Shown here piece after piece: positions 25,609-35,362 of a DNA stretch of 64,000 nucleotides. Source of the DNA: Sphingobacterium sp. GTDB lineage: Bacteria; Bacteroidota; Bacteroidia; Sphingobacteriales; Sphingobacteriaceae. The stretch spans positions 1-64,000 of the forward strand of contig JAITLV010000013.1 in assembly GCA_031277685.1 (NCBI GenBank). Direction: 5' to 3'. Below the pieces are notes generated by a model, which had not been told where the DNA came from, did not search any database, and was given only the letters and a program-made list of their open reading frames with translations. Positions within the stretch are counted from its first letter, which is position 1. Each line of letters begins with the position of its first letter. The position numbers and the translations under genes are program-made.

Positions 25609-28116
25609 TTAAAAATCAATACCTATTTTTGCTCTGATCCCCCATTTCGAAACAGCAGGATTATCCAGATAAGTAAAACGACGGACCACATCAACCCGTA
25701 AAACCTTAAAAATATTGCTGATCCCCACTCCCCCTTCGATATATGGCCCTCGATTCAATCTAAATAGCTGCGTGCGATCGGTATCCGGAAAGTTTTCCCC
25801 GCGATCGTTTCCATATCTGTTTTTATGGCTCATATTCCCGTATAATACCTTTAAAGACACTAACTCCCGTAGATCAAGCTTTTTCAACAGTGGAATTTTG
25901 TTGAAAACAAATCCATTAAAAGCATGCTGAACCTGTAGGGAACTATAACGGTCACTCATAAATTCCATCGCATTCATCAAGTTAAATGAGTTAAGCTGAT
26001 AAGCATAGCTCTGGTTGGCCCTATGAATTATCATTAACGGATAGGGAACTTTCCCGAACTGAATACCATTTTCAAATACTACATCTGAATAACCGAACTG
26101 TGACAGAAAAAATCTCTTCGTGGTAGAAAGGACAAAACGCTGATAGTTAAATTCACCCCCGAGTAGGCCTTTCACTCCAATATCTGTCGAAAGGGTAAAT
26201 ATTGGCATGCCGATATTGATTATCCTTCTGTAACGTTTACCTTGATAGATCTTTTCGCCGGGCGCCCAACGAAATTCCCCTGTGAAACCAGCTGTTTTTA
26301 TTCCGTTATCCAGATTAATTCCTTCTTTTTTTGAAGGAAAGGATAAAATTCCACCCGGACTAACAGTCTCTCTTTTAACGCCTAGCTTCAAAGAAACATG
26401 ATTCTCTAATTCATGCTGATATTCTACCTGTTGTTTATCATAATAAAACATCTTGTCATTCTCACCCCGGCGAAAGGATAACAGAAAATTATCGCTGTCA
26501 AAAAAATTCAGTTCCTGACCCGGAACACGAATATCCCGTACTGCCCTTGCCGTAATAGATCTAATCGGATATTTGTATACTGAAGTACCATTTAAGGAAT
26601 AAATTGCAGCTACATTAAATTTCGCCTTTTTATCCTTTGTTCCATAAGCACCATATCCTTCCAAAATAAGTCGCTTACTGAATAGATCTGTTGTATTCCC
26701 ACCAAATTTAAACCTGCTCCCTTCAACTGAATTAAAGCTATAAAACGTCGGGAAAGAACCTATTTCAAACCAGCCCGCATCGATATACCCTGAAGTTACC
26801 ATGGAACCGATGGACATCATTTTACGGAACCTTCGAGATTTCTTTAGACTGTCAATATTGCGAAAAGCCTGAGACTCGATAAAACTCAGCTTTTCAGGAC
26901 GCACGGTATTCCAGTCAAGTTGAGGTAACTTCTTACGGTCATTTGCTGGCCCCATTTCCCGTACTGCGGTAACTTCCGAAGTTTTACCCATTGGATTCCG
27001 AATGATCACTTTTTCTCCAAAAAGATCCATCCCTTTTTTAAATATCCCCAGATCCACTTTAACCACACTTCTATTTAGAAAATATTTATTATCCGTATTC
27101 TTTTCATAATTCATATCTAACTGGAGACTTTTTACCCAATTGATATTTGTCTCCGGGTTGATCCTCAGTTCGGCTTTACTCAATGCGTAACTACCATCCA
27201 TATTGATATAGATATTACCTGAAAACAATGCATCTTCACGATTTCGCGGTTCGACCCGCATCTTGATTCGCCAGGGAAAAGAATCCTTTAGGGTATCGAC
27301 TAAATAATATTTATAAAAAGAAGGTGCCAGGGTTGCAATAGGGCTTAAAAACCGACGGTTTCCAATGGCGACGTCATTTTCATAAATGTCGGTCATACCA
27401 TATACTCTGTCCAAAAACTCGTCTATACCATCCTCATCAATGTATTGATCTATACGGGACTGGTTTTCGCCAAGAAGCGTATATTGATTGCCTTTTGATG
27501 AAGACATCGCCCGCATCCCTGACTTTTCATTCATAAAGATCGGAACCAGGGATCTACCGGGCAGCTTTACTGTATCAAGCCCCGATTTTAAAAAATCGAA
27601 CTTCTTAAGTATCCATGAATCTGCTGCTTTCTCATTCAATATTCCCAATGACATGGATAGTTTTTCATATTCACTAAAAGTTGCATCGGAACTGTGCAGT
27701 GCATTATTTTCATCCCGCTTTTGAATGACCAACCTGATCAGTTCCACCATAGGATTGTTCTTGTTCCGATAGCGTTTCTTTTTGGGAGCCGTCACCACGA
27801 CCTCATCCAAGTTTTGACTCTCCCCTTCCAACGAAATATTTAAAATTTTGCGATCCTGAATAACACTCATAGGAATAAGCTGTTTTTTATAGCCAACCGC
27901 AGTAAAAGAAAGGGTACCTGTTCCCTCTTTGATGGAAATAGCATAGTTTCCCTCCTTATCGGTACTTACAGCTTTGTTGCTTTCCAAATGTTTGACAGTG
28001 ACGCCAAGCAATGGCATTCCATCTAAAGAACTGGTAACTTTCCCTTTTAATAAATGCTGCGCAAGCAAGGGCGAAAAAGAATATAAAAAGAAGATAGCGA
28101 TCAAATAATAGCGCAT
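25609..28116 (-). CDS. DUF5686 outer membrane protein with carboxypeptidase-like domain
   Basis: 835 residues: a signal peptide (about 1-19, ending LLAQ), then a carboxypeptidase-D regulatory-like sandwich (about 23-105, LKGKVTSSLDGMPLLGVTV to LDEVVVTAP), and then the DUF5686 region with a predicted C-terminal barrel (ends VSKWGIRAKIGIDF). It is a TonB-independent outer membrane protein family of Bacteroidota without known function. Here it sits between the MprF and AcvB/VirJ-type genes with short gaps (21 and 55 bases), which suggests a role linked to envelope lipid charge or transport. That role is inferred from context only. Confidence 0.88.
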   Translation of the reverse strand: MRYYLIAIFFLYSFSPLLAQHLLKGKVTSSLDGMPLLGVTVKHLESNKAVSTDKEGNYAISIKEGTGTLSFTAVGYKKQLIPMSVIQDRKILNISLEGESQNLDEVVVTAPKKKRYRNKNNPMVELIRLVIQKRDENNALHSSDATFSEYEKLSMSLGILNEKAADSWILKKFDFLKSGLDTVKLPGRSLVPIFMNEKSGMRAMSSSKGNQYTLLGENQSRIDQYIDEDGIDEFLDRVYGMTDIYENDVAIGNRRFLSPIATLAPSFYKYYLVDTLKDSFPWRIKMRVEPRNREDALFSGNIYINMDGSYALSKAELRINPETNINWVKSLQLDMNYEKNTDNKYFLNRSVVKVDLGIFKKGMDLFGEKVIIRNPMGKTSEVTAVREMGPANDRKKLPQLDWNTVRPEKLSFIESQAFRNIDSLKKSRRFRKMMSIGSMVTSGYIDAGWFEIGSFPTFYSFNSVEGSRFKFGGNTTDLFSKRLILEGYGAYGTKDKKAKFNVAAIYSLNGTSVYKYPIRSITARAVRDIRVPGQELNFFDSDNFLLSFRRGENDKMFYYDKQQVEYQHELENHVSLKLGVKRETVSPGGILSFPSKKEGINLDNGIKTAGFTGEFRWAPGEKIYQGKRYRRIINIGMPIFTLSTDIGVKGLLGGEFNYQRFVLSTTKRFFLSQFGYSDVVFENGIQFGKVPYPLMIIHRANQSYAYQLNSFNLMNAMEFMSDRYSSLQVQHAFNGFVFNKIPLLKKLDLRELVSLKVLYGNMSHKNRYGNDRGENFPDTDRTQLFRLNRGPYIEGGVGISNIFKVLRVDVVRRFTYLDNPAVSKWGIRAKIGIDF

Positions 28117-28171
28117 AAAAGTGTGTTTTTTTCGTCTGGATGAAACAAACGGATAATATTTAAATTAAGAA

Positions 28172-28870
28172 CTAACGATTGAGTCTTATGACATTATAAA
28201 TAGCTGGAAAATCTCGATTGTAATTATGAGGACCATCCAATACTTCTACCTTAAGACCACTTTTTCTATACATTTCTACCAGGTGCTCTTCCCCATTTTT
28301 ACAGAACACATAGGTAGATGGAATATATTTCACCTTCAAGATTTCAGGCAGAACTTTATATTCATTAGGTTTTTGTTTCCAATTAAGCATTGTTGATAAG
28401 GTTACTTCTGGGCTAGCGTATTCGTCAGGGGACAAATAAGTAACATGTCTAATCTTCGATCTGAGATGTGCTGAGAAATTGCTGATAACAAACGGTAATA
28501 TTCCTGCTGAAAAAGAGTGACCAATAATGTAAATATCTTTGCACCCAGACTTTTCCAAAAAAGCAAGAATACTTTTTTCGAAATCCCTGCTTGTAATTTC
28601 AGGCGTTCTTTTTTCCCAGAAATACTTCTTAGAATCAAAAATTAGTCTTGCATACCCCTCGATGGAGAAATAACCCAATAACTTTTTGCTGAATCCATTA
28701 TAACCGCCATCCCCAGTGACAAACACGATAAGCGTCTTCTGTTTGTTATTGTTATTCATTTCTGAGATGACATAGTTAGGCCGTTCCTGCCCCTTGGATG
28801 CCAGCCCGAATGTTAACAGCAATAAGGTCGTAATTACAACCGTCTTAATTATAAGTATCGTACGCATCAT
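28172..28870 (-). CDS. AcvB/VirJ-family alpha/beta hydrolase, lysyl-PG hydrolase-like
   Basis: 232 residues with an N-terminal signal or anchor (about 8-26). It shows the VirJ pattern: FVTGDGGYNGFSKKL at 50-64, a following YFWEKRTPEITSRDF, and the nucleophile region IIGHSFSAGILPF at 115-127, with S119. The elbow reads GHSFS rather than the usual GxSxG. AcvB/VirJ proteins cleave lysine off lysyl-phosphatidylglycerol in the periplasm of Agrobacterium and relatives. Its place as first gene of an operon ending in mprF supports a make-and-remove pair. Periplasmic location is inferred. Confidence 0.82.
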   Translation of the reverse strand: MMRTILIIKTVVITTLLLLTFGLASKGQERPNYVISEMNNNNKQKTLIVFVTGDGGYNGFSKKLLGYFSIEGYARLIFDSKKYFWEKRTPEITSRDFEKSILAFLEKSGCKDIYIIGHSFSAGILPFVISNFSAHLRSKIRHVTYLSPDEYASPEVTLSTMLNWKQKPNEYKVLPEILKVKYIPSTYVFCKNGEEHLVEMYRKSGLKVEVLDGPHNYNRDFPAIYNVIRLNR

Positions 28871-29191
28871 CCTATAGTATTACGTTAGTAGAACACTCTG
28901 ATCTATAGATCAGAAGAACCAGTACAAAAATACCTCAGGGGACAGGGAATAGCTTTTATATTTAAATGAAATGACCAAAATGAGCTGTGAAATGTATTTT
29001 TCAACTGTTGAAAAACATCCTAGATTTCAATAAAGATGGGAATAGAAATTTTGGTCATAAGCGATACTTTATAGTGAAATAAAAGTTCAATAAAAATTGA
29101 TAAAAACAACCTCCATAAAATGCTGATGGCCTAAAAGGATATTATCCTTAAAGACCACCAAACAAATCATGAAAAAGAATTTTAATTAATT
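28871..29191. other. intergenic region between lipid operon and second pump
   Basis: Holds the upstream region of the hydrolase gene. A weak minus-strand hairpin at 29135-29149 (AAGGAT, ATT, ATCCTT) may end the pump operon. No gene seen. Confidence 0.45.
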
Positions 29192-30607
29192 TTAATTTAT
29201 CCCACCGCCCAAACTTCTATATAGATCGGTTGTTGCATTAAGCGATTCCAATCTCACATTGATAAATTCAAGATCATTTTGCAACTTGTTATTCTGCGCC
29301 GTTATCACATCGAGATAAGTTGCCATCCCGCTCCGGTACAATTTCAAAGCGTCATCTGTCGCCTTAGCCAGTGCCCGGTCTTTTTTCCGAATCAGCATTA
29401 GCCTTTCATCGGCACCATGGGTCCTGGCGAGGGCATCCGATACCTCCCCCACGGCAACCAGCACAGTTTGTTTGAACTGTAGTACCGCCTTCTCCTGCTC
29501 CAGGACAGCTGATTCATAAGCTGTCTTCAAAGCCCTTTTCTGAAACAACGGCTGGGTTAGATTTCCTGCCAGCGTTTTTGTAATTGATCCCGGAAGATCA
29601 AACCATTTGTTGAACTTAAATGAATTTAACCCGATCTGCGGGGTAAGGCTTAAGCTAGGATACATCGCAGCTCGCGCCAATCCGGTATTTGCATTAGCGA
29701 CTATGGCAGCATATTCTGCGGCCTTTACATCTGGCCTGCGACTTATTAATTCTGCTGGAACACCGGCACCAAATACACCTTCCGGAGATATACGCGATAG
29801 ATTCCCTTCACGCTCTACCTTATCAGGGTAACTTCCGCATAAAATACTCAGTGCATTTTCTTCAATGGCTATGTTCTGTAATGCCAATGGCACCAATAAT
29901 TCGGCTGTTTTCTTTTGAGCTTCCATTTGTTCAACTGCAAGCGAATTGACTTGTCCGGCATCAAACTGCAGTTTCATCATATTCAGCGTACTATCGCTCA
30001 ACTCCACATTTTTTTGCGCAATAAGCAATTGCTCATCCAAACTGATCAATCTATAATAAGCCTGAGCTACCTGTACGATGATCCTTGTTTTTAATGCCGA
30101 TAGATTTTCCTGTTGTGCAAAATAATTTGCGCTCGCCGCAGCCTTCTGCATTTTAGCTTTGCCCCAAATATCTGCTTCCCAGGATAATCTTAGGTTGGCC
30201 CCATAATCATCTATATAGGGTGTGCTCACAATTTGACCCGAAAGAGATCCATTGAGACTATTTTTAGATTGCCATGTCCTGTTAGCCCCAATTGATAAAT
30301 CAACTGTGGGCAACAAAGCCTGCTTTGCCTGCTTCAAAGCAAGATCCAGCTGCTCGGTATTTTTCAGTGCAATGGCTATTTCATTATTTCTTTGTAATGC
30401 TTTTTCGAGCAAGGAGATCAACATCGGTTCCCTGAAGAAACGTTTCCAGGGCAGTTGTACCGAGTCAGCCGTGACGGTTATTTGGTTCCTATACCGTTGC
30501 GGCATATTCAATTCCGTACGCTCGTACTTCTTACTGACTGAACAAGAACTCAACATCCCAACCCCTAAGGCAATAATCAGCAAATTGTTTATTTTAAATG
30601 TTTTCAT
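29192..30607 (-). CDS. NodT/TolC-family efflux outer membrane lipoprotein
   Basis: The frame extends 32 codons further upstream, but the ATG at 30607 opens MKTFKINNLLIIALGVGMLSSC, a proper lipoprotein signal with lipobox Cys22, so I start there (471 residues). RYRNQITVTADSVQLPWKRFFREPML is the usual NodT opening. Two long helical repeats follow, with LISRRPDVKAAEYAAIVANA and ending DLYRSLGGGIN, both family hallmarks. It is the outer membrane channel of the second RND pump. The start is 10 bases past the permease stop, so it is translated from the same message. Confidence 0.92.
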   Translation of the reverse strand: MKTFKINNLLIIALGVGMLSSCSVSKKYERTELNMPQRYRNQITVTADSVQLPWKRFFREPMLISLLEKALQRNNEIAIALKNTEQLDLALKQAKQALLPTVDLSIGANRTWQSKNSLNGSLSGQIVSTPYIDDYGANLRLSWEADIWGKAKMQKAAASANYFAQQENLSALKTRIIVQVAQAYYRLISLDEQLLIAQKNVELSDSTLNMMKLQFDAGQVNSLAVEQMEAQKKTAELLVPLALQNIAIEENALSILCGSYPDKVEREGNLSRISPEGVFGAGVPAELISRRPDVKAAEYAAIVANANTGLARAAMYPSLSLTPQIGLNSFKFNKWFDLPGSITKTLAGNLTQPLFQKRALKTAYESAVLEQEKAVLQFKQTVLVAVGEVSDALARTHGADERLMLIRKKDRALAKATDDALKLYRSGMATYLDVITAQNNKLQNDLEFINVRLESLNATTDLYRSLGGGIN

Positions 30608-30617
30608 GATGACAGGT

Positions 30618-33600
30618 TTAATTTGATGAAACAGCCTCCGGTTTCTTTCCTGATGCTCTTTCCTGCAAGTATTGAAAGAGCATATAAAGCAGAGGAATGA
30701 CAAATACGCCCAGAATCACACCGGACAACATGCCCATGGCAGCACTCACACTGATAGAACGGTTACCCACTGCTGTACCACCTGTTGCTACCATTAATGG
30801 GATCATACCGACAATAAATGCCAATGAAGTCATAATAATAGGACGTAAACGGGCCTTAGCTCCTTCAAGCGCTGATTCCAGAATGGATAAACCATGCTTT
30901 CTTCTTTGCACCGCATATTCAACAATCAAAATCGCATTTTTCGCAAGCAGACCGACCAGCATGATCAAACCAACCTGGACATAAATATTATTGTCCAAAC
31001 CTACGGCCTTAATTCCCAGATATGCCCCCAGCACACCAGTCGGAATAGATAGTAACACCGCCAAAGGTAAAATGTAGCTTTCATATTGTGCTGAAAGCAG
31101 AAAATAAACAAACAGTAGACAAAGTCCCAGAATAAATACAGTCTGATTACCCGATGATTTTTCTTCAAGACTCAATCCTGTCCATTCATAACTATAATCA
31201 GCAGGCAATTTATCTAGTACAGTCTCCATTTTTTCCATCAGCTCACCATTACTTACCCCGGGTAGTGCACTCACATTGACTGAAATCGAATTATAGAGAT
31301 TGTACCTGTTGACCGCTTCCGGTCCATATACTTTTTTAAATCGGGCAAGTCCATTGACAGGAACCATCTGCCCTTCTTTATTCTTTACAAATACTTCATT
31401 GAAAGCCTTTTCATCCATCCTAAAGACGCCATCAGCCTTGATATTGACCCGATAAAATTTACCGAATCTGGAAAAATTAAGCGACTGATCGCCTGCGAAA
31501 TAGGTTTGAATGGCATTGAGCATACCGCTGATACTCACGCCCATTTGTTTTGCCTTATCTTCATCAACCTCAAGCTCAAGTTGCGGATAATCTGTACGGA
31601 ACGTCGTATACGCTACCTGCACACCCGGAACCTGCATAAGTTCCCCTATGAGGGCATCTGCTCTCGCCTTTAAGGCCTCAGGACCACGTGACATCCGGTC
31701 CTGCAAGATAATTTCAGCCCCATTGGTGATCCCAAATCCCTCCACCGGCGGCATACGCAGTACAAGGACCTGACCTTCTTTGATCTGGCTCACTTTCTCG
31801 TTCACGATCGCCATTACCCCTTCAATATCCTTTACTGCTCCCCTATCTTTTCGAGGTTTAAGTTTGAGAAATCCCAGACCATACGATGGACCATTACTAT
31901 TACTTAGAATATTAAATCCTGAAATCGCTGTATTCTCCTCCACTGCTTCTACCTCTTTCAATAGCTTGTTCATTTTGGATACAACCCTATTGGTCGGATC
32001 CAATGTGGTACCGGGAGGCATAGTCAACGAATAGATGATTAAGCCATCGTCTTCCATAGGGATAAAACTTTTAGGTGTACTCATCAACGCCCATCCGGCG
32101 GCGCCGAGCGTAAGGAGTACAAAACCCGCCGCCAATAATTTTCTGGCTGCAAGAAAGCGGAGACTGCTCACATATCTGTTCGTAATATTATTAAAACCAG
32201 CATTAAATCCGGCAAAAAACCGTTTTTTGAAACTTGGTTTTTCAGATCTGTGCTGTCCCTCATGAGCCTCCTCTCCTTCAGCAGCATGTGTATTTTTCAA
32301 AAACAATGCACATAAGGCCGGAGTCAATGTCAATGCATTTACAGCTGAAATAATGATTGCGATGGCCAGGGTATATGCAAATTGCTTATAAAATATCCCT
32401 GCTGAGCCTTGCATAAAGCCAATCGGAATAAATACTGCGGCCATTACCAGCGTTATCGAAATCACAGCACCAGTGATCTCAGACATTGCGCTATGCGTCG
32501 CTTCCTTTCCACTTATTGTTGATCCTTCCATCTTTCCATGGACGGCCTCAACAACGACAATAGCATCATCCACCACAATACCGATGGCCAAGACCAAAGC
32601 AAACAAGGTCAATAGATTGATCGTAAACCCCAAGATCATAAGGAAGAAAAAAGTTCCCACGATTGCAACCGGAACTGCTATGGCCGGAATAAGGGTCGAC
32701 CTAAAGTCCTGAAGGAATATGAACACCACAATAAATACCAACAAAAAGGCTTCAAATAACGTACTTTTAACTTGCCCTGTGGCAGCATCCAGCTTCTCTT
32801 TCGTACTGATTACTTTACTATATCCAATTCCTTTAGGAAATGTTTTGGCCAGTTTTTTCAATTCAAAGTCAATACCTTGTTCAATGGCGTTTGCATTGGA
32901 ACCTGAGGTTTGAAGAATCGAAAGTGTGACCGCGTTCCGATTATTTGATGTATTGTTACCACTATAGGTTGCTGAACCAAATTCTACCCGTGCGACATCC
33001 TTAAGTCGAACAATATTACTGCCATTGGTTTTGACAATCATATTATCATAATCCTCCGGCAGATATTTTTTTCCTTTATAGCGAATCACGTATTCGAGTA
33101 CGGCATGAGATTCTGATCCTACTTTTCCTGGAGCTGATTCCAGACTTTGGTCTGCAATCGCATTCGTCACATCAGCAGGCTCTAGTTCATATGATGCCAT
33201 TTTCCTGGGGTCAAGCCATATCCGCATCGAGTACTCCTTACTACCAAAAGCCTGTACCTGACCTACACCCGGTACACGCTTGAGCTGTGGGATCAGGTTA
33301 ATATTTGCATAATTTTGCAAAAAGGTCTCATCATATGTCCCCCCATTTTCTGCATATAAGTTAAAGACCATAATCATACTATTCTGTTGTTTGGAGGTTG
33401 TTAAACCCATGCGAACAACTTCCGTAGGGAGAATCGGCGTAGCCTGCTGCACGCGATTTTGTACATTTACTGCAGCCTGATCTGGATCCGTACCTTGTTT
33501 GAAAATAATCGTAACATTAAAAGAACCATCATTGCTTGCAGTTGATTTCATATACTGCATATTTTCAACACCGTTGATCTGCTCTTCCAACGGCGTAACA

Positions 33601-33782
33601 ACGGATCGAATAATTGTCAGACTATTTCCACCAGGATAGGAACCAGACACCGTCACAGTGGGTGGAGAAATATCTGGAAACCTTGTTATTGGTAACCTCG
33701 AAAGTCCGATGACACCCAGTATCACGATGATAATCGAAATTACTGTCGCCAATACGGGTTTATCTATTATCTTTTTTAACAT
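30618..33782 (-). CDS. RND efflux permease, HAE1 (AcrB) type
   Basis: 1054 residues starting MLKKIIDKPVLATVISIIIV, with twelve predicted transmembrane helices and two large periplasmic loops. TM4 shows AIGIVVDDAIVVVEAVHGKM with the paired aspartates; LLAKNAILIVEYAVQ and GAKARLRPIIMTSLAF are further AcrB motifs. An acidic, Glu/His-rich segment (about 505-520) is in a cytoplasmic loop. It would expel hydrophobic or amphipathic drugs and bile-like compounds. It lies between its adaptor and outer membrane channel, the normal adaptor-pump-channel order. Confidence 0.94.
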   Translation of the reverse strand: MLKKIIDKPVLATVISIIIVILGVIGLSRLPITRFPDISPPTVTVSGSYPGGNSLTIIRSVVTPLEEQINGVENMQYMKSTASNDGSFNVTIIFKQGTDPDQAAVNVQNRVQQATPILPTEVVRMGLTTSKQQNSMIMVFNLYAENGGTYDETFLQNYANINLIPQLKRVPGVGQVQAFGSKEYSMRIWLDPRKMASYELEPADVTNAIADQSLESAPGKVGSESHAVLEYVIRYKGKKYLPEDYDNMIVKTNGSNIVRLKDVARVEFGSATYSGNNTSNNRNAVTLSILQTSGSNANAIEQGIDFELKKLAKTFPKGIGYSKVISTKEKLDAATGQVKSTLFEAFLLVFIVVFIFLQDFRSTLIPAIAVPVAIVGTFFFLMILGFTINLLTLFALVLAIGIVVDDAIVVVEAVHGKMEGSTISGKEATHSAMSEITGAVISITLVMAAVFIPIGFMQGSAGIFYKQFAYTLAIAIIISAVNALTLTPALCALFLKNTHAAEGEEAHEGQHRSEKPSFKKRFFAGFNAGFNNITNRYVSSLRFLAARKLLAAGFVLLTLGAAGWALMSTPKSFIPMEDDGLIIYSLTMPPGTTLDPTNRVVSKMNKLLKEVEAVEENTAISGFNILSNSNGPSYGLGFLKLKPRKDRGAVKDIEGVMAIVNEKVSQIKEGQVLVLRMPPVEGFGITNGAEIILQDRMSRGPEALKARADALIGELMQVPGVQVAYTTFRTDYPQLELEVDEDKAKQMGVSISGMLNAIQTYFAGDQSLNFSRFGKFYRVNIKADGVFRMDEKAFNEVFVKNKEGQMVPVNGLARFKKVYGPEAVNRYNLYNSISVNVSALPGVSNGELMEKMETVLDKLPADYSYEWTGLSLEEKSSGNQTVFILGLCLLFVYFLLSAQYESYILPLAVLLSIPTGVLGAYLGIKAVGLDNNIYVQVGLIMLVGLLAKNAILIVEYAVQRRKHGLSILESALEGAKARLRPIIMTSLAFIVGMIPLMVATGGTAVGNRSISVSAAMGMLSGVILGVFVIPLLYMLFQYLQERASGKKPEAVSSN

Positions 33783-33808
33783 CTTTTTTCCTTTTAAATT
33801 TTCAGCAT

Positions 33809-34945
33809 TTAGTTACGAATAGAATCCAGTGAAACTATTTTCGGTGCTACCAGCATCCCCTCGACAAGACCATCAATTCTATTGATAGCGATCTTGTCCC
33901 CTGGTTTCAGCCCGGACTTCATGATGAAAAAATTACCTGAAGATCCCGAAATTCCGATCTCTGACATCGAGACCTTATTGCTGTCCGCCAACTTAAATAC
34001 AAAGTATTTATCTTGAATATCTTTGATGCTTCCCTTGGGAATAGCAATGACATTATTGAGATTCTTGGTGATTTCTATTCGGGCAAATCCACCATTCCTA
34101 AGATTTTTTTCAGGATTCGGGAAAACAGCTTTTAAAGTCATACTTCCTGTATTCTGATCAACGTTGCCACTTGCCGCTTCAAGTTTACCCTTATAAGGAT
34201 ACATATTTCCATCCGCGGTAATTAAGCTAATGATTTCATTGCCCGAAGCAGTTTTACGGGCAAGATAATCAGCTTCGCTCAAGGAGAAATAAACGAAAAC
34301 CTGATCAATTTCTGCCAATGTCGTCAAAGGCATCGCATCTGTAGGAGTCACAAGGTTTCCAATCCGATTGGGAATCCTTCCGATATAGCCACTAACCGGA
34401 GCTTTAATAAGTGCAAAATTTGCGTTCAGTGTGGATGAGCCCAAGGCTGCCTTGGCCTGAGCAACCTGTGCAGTCGCCATATCATATTTTGCCTGTGCTT
34501 CCTGTAACTGTATTTCTGAAATAACTTTACCATCGACCAAAGGCTTAAGTTTGTTCATTTCAATTCTTGCTGTTGTCTGAGAGGCAAGAGCGGATTTTAA
34601 GGATGCTTCACTATTTTTAATCTGCTCATTGAAGACATCACCTTTGATTCTAAATAAATTCTGACCTTTCTGAACATAATCTCCCTCTTTCACATAGATT
34701 GTCTCCAGGTACCCTGAAACCTGGGCCTTAATATCCACATTCACACTTCCTTCAATCTTGCCCGGGTATGATTCTATAAAAGAGGCTGTGCCTTCATTCA
34801 ATGAAACAAAGTCTGTTTCTTGGGGCGGCATTTCCATCATCGCTGATTGACCGTCACCGGATCCGCATGCAGAAACCATTGCAGCCATAGAAGCGGTAAA
34901 AAGGAAATAACCAATTCTCAACTTTATTATTAAGCTCTTTTTCAT
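33809..34945 (-). CDS. AcrA-family periplasmic adaptor lipoprotein
   Basis: 378 residues with a lipoprotein signal; the lipobox is MVSACG, Cys27. The lipoyl-like half motifs (GSVNVDIKAQVSGYLETIYV with KEGDYVQKGQNLF, and ALIKAPVSGYIGRIPNRIG) surround a helical hairpin; the ending is LVEGMLVAPKIVSLDS. It couples the RND permease to the outer membrane channel. It is the first gene of the operon, 26 bases before the permease. Three 9-bp elements on a 21-bp period lie 63-113 bases ahead of its start, suggesting control by a dimeric regulator. Confidence 0.92.
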   Translation of the reverse strand: MKKSLIIKLRIGYFLFTASMAAMVSACGSGDGQSAMMEMPPQETDFVSLNEGTASFIESYPGKIEGSVNVDIKAQVSGYLETIYVKEGDYVQKGQNLFRIKGDVFNEQIKNSEASLKSALASQTTARIEMNKLKPLVDGKVISEIQLQEAQAKYDMATAQVAQAKAALGSSTLNANFALIKAPVSGYIGRIPNRIGNLVTPTDAMPLTTLAEIDQVFVYFSLSEADYLARKTASGNEIISLITADGNMYPYKGKLEAASGNVDQNTGSMTLKAVFPNPEKNLRNGGFARIEITKNLNNVIAIPKGSIKDIQDKYFVFKLADSNKVSMSEIGISGSSGNFFIMKSGLKPGDKIAINRIDGLVEGMLVAPKIVSLDSIRN

Positions 34946-35362
34946 GTTTTTGCTTTTTTTACTACCGCAAAAGACGTAAAAGAGGCTATGGGAACAGTGA
35001 TATATTTTGCCGAAATGCGCTAATAATCAGGTGAAATAACAAAATCGCTAGGTGAAATGAACAGGCGGACTACATAAGAAGTTTAATCTATTTCAATAAT
35101 TAGACAAATAGGCTCGAATTTACTATCTTAAAGACAGTTGACACCTACACTTTTCCTTCCATTCAAATGCAACTTATTTGAACTATCTTTATAAAATCTG
35201 TTGTTGTATTAAAATTTCACTATCGGTCCATATCAGCTATTCAGTTGGCATGCTGGTTCATACAGTTCACTCCTCATTTTTTTCACTTCACTAAATTATA
35301 GCCGAAATCAAAAAATATACTGCCTAACATTGTATCGTAATAAAAATATTTATAGACAAAAA
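34946..35362. other. divergent regulatory region
   Basis: Separates the minus-strand pump operon from the plus-strand PorT-like gene. It contains the phased repeats and several TTCAC boxes further right. No gene seen. Confidence 0.5.
35008..35058. promoter_or_regulatory. three 9-bp direct repeats on a 21-bp period
   Basis: TGCCGAAAT (35008), AGGTGAAAT (35029) and AGGTGAAAT (35050) are exactly 21 bases apart; the last two are identical and the first shares GAAAT. Nine-bp repeats separated by 12 bp are the known geometry of LytTR-regulator sites, and a LytTR regulator is encoded 2.3 kb away. The sequence itself does not match the AgrA-type consensus. Confidence 0.5.

Noticed and set aside
30697..33000. 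Several plus-strand frames opposite the second RND permease
   Set aside because: They mirror transmembrane codons of the permease and have Ser/Thr/Pro-rich nonsense composition.
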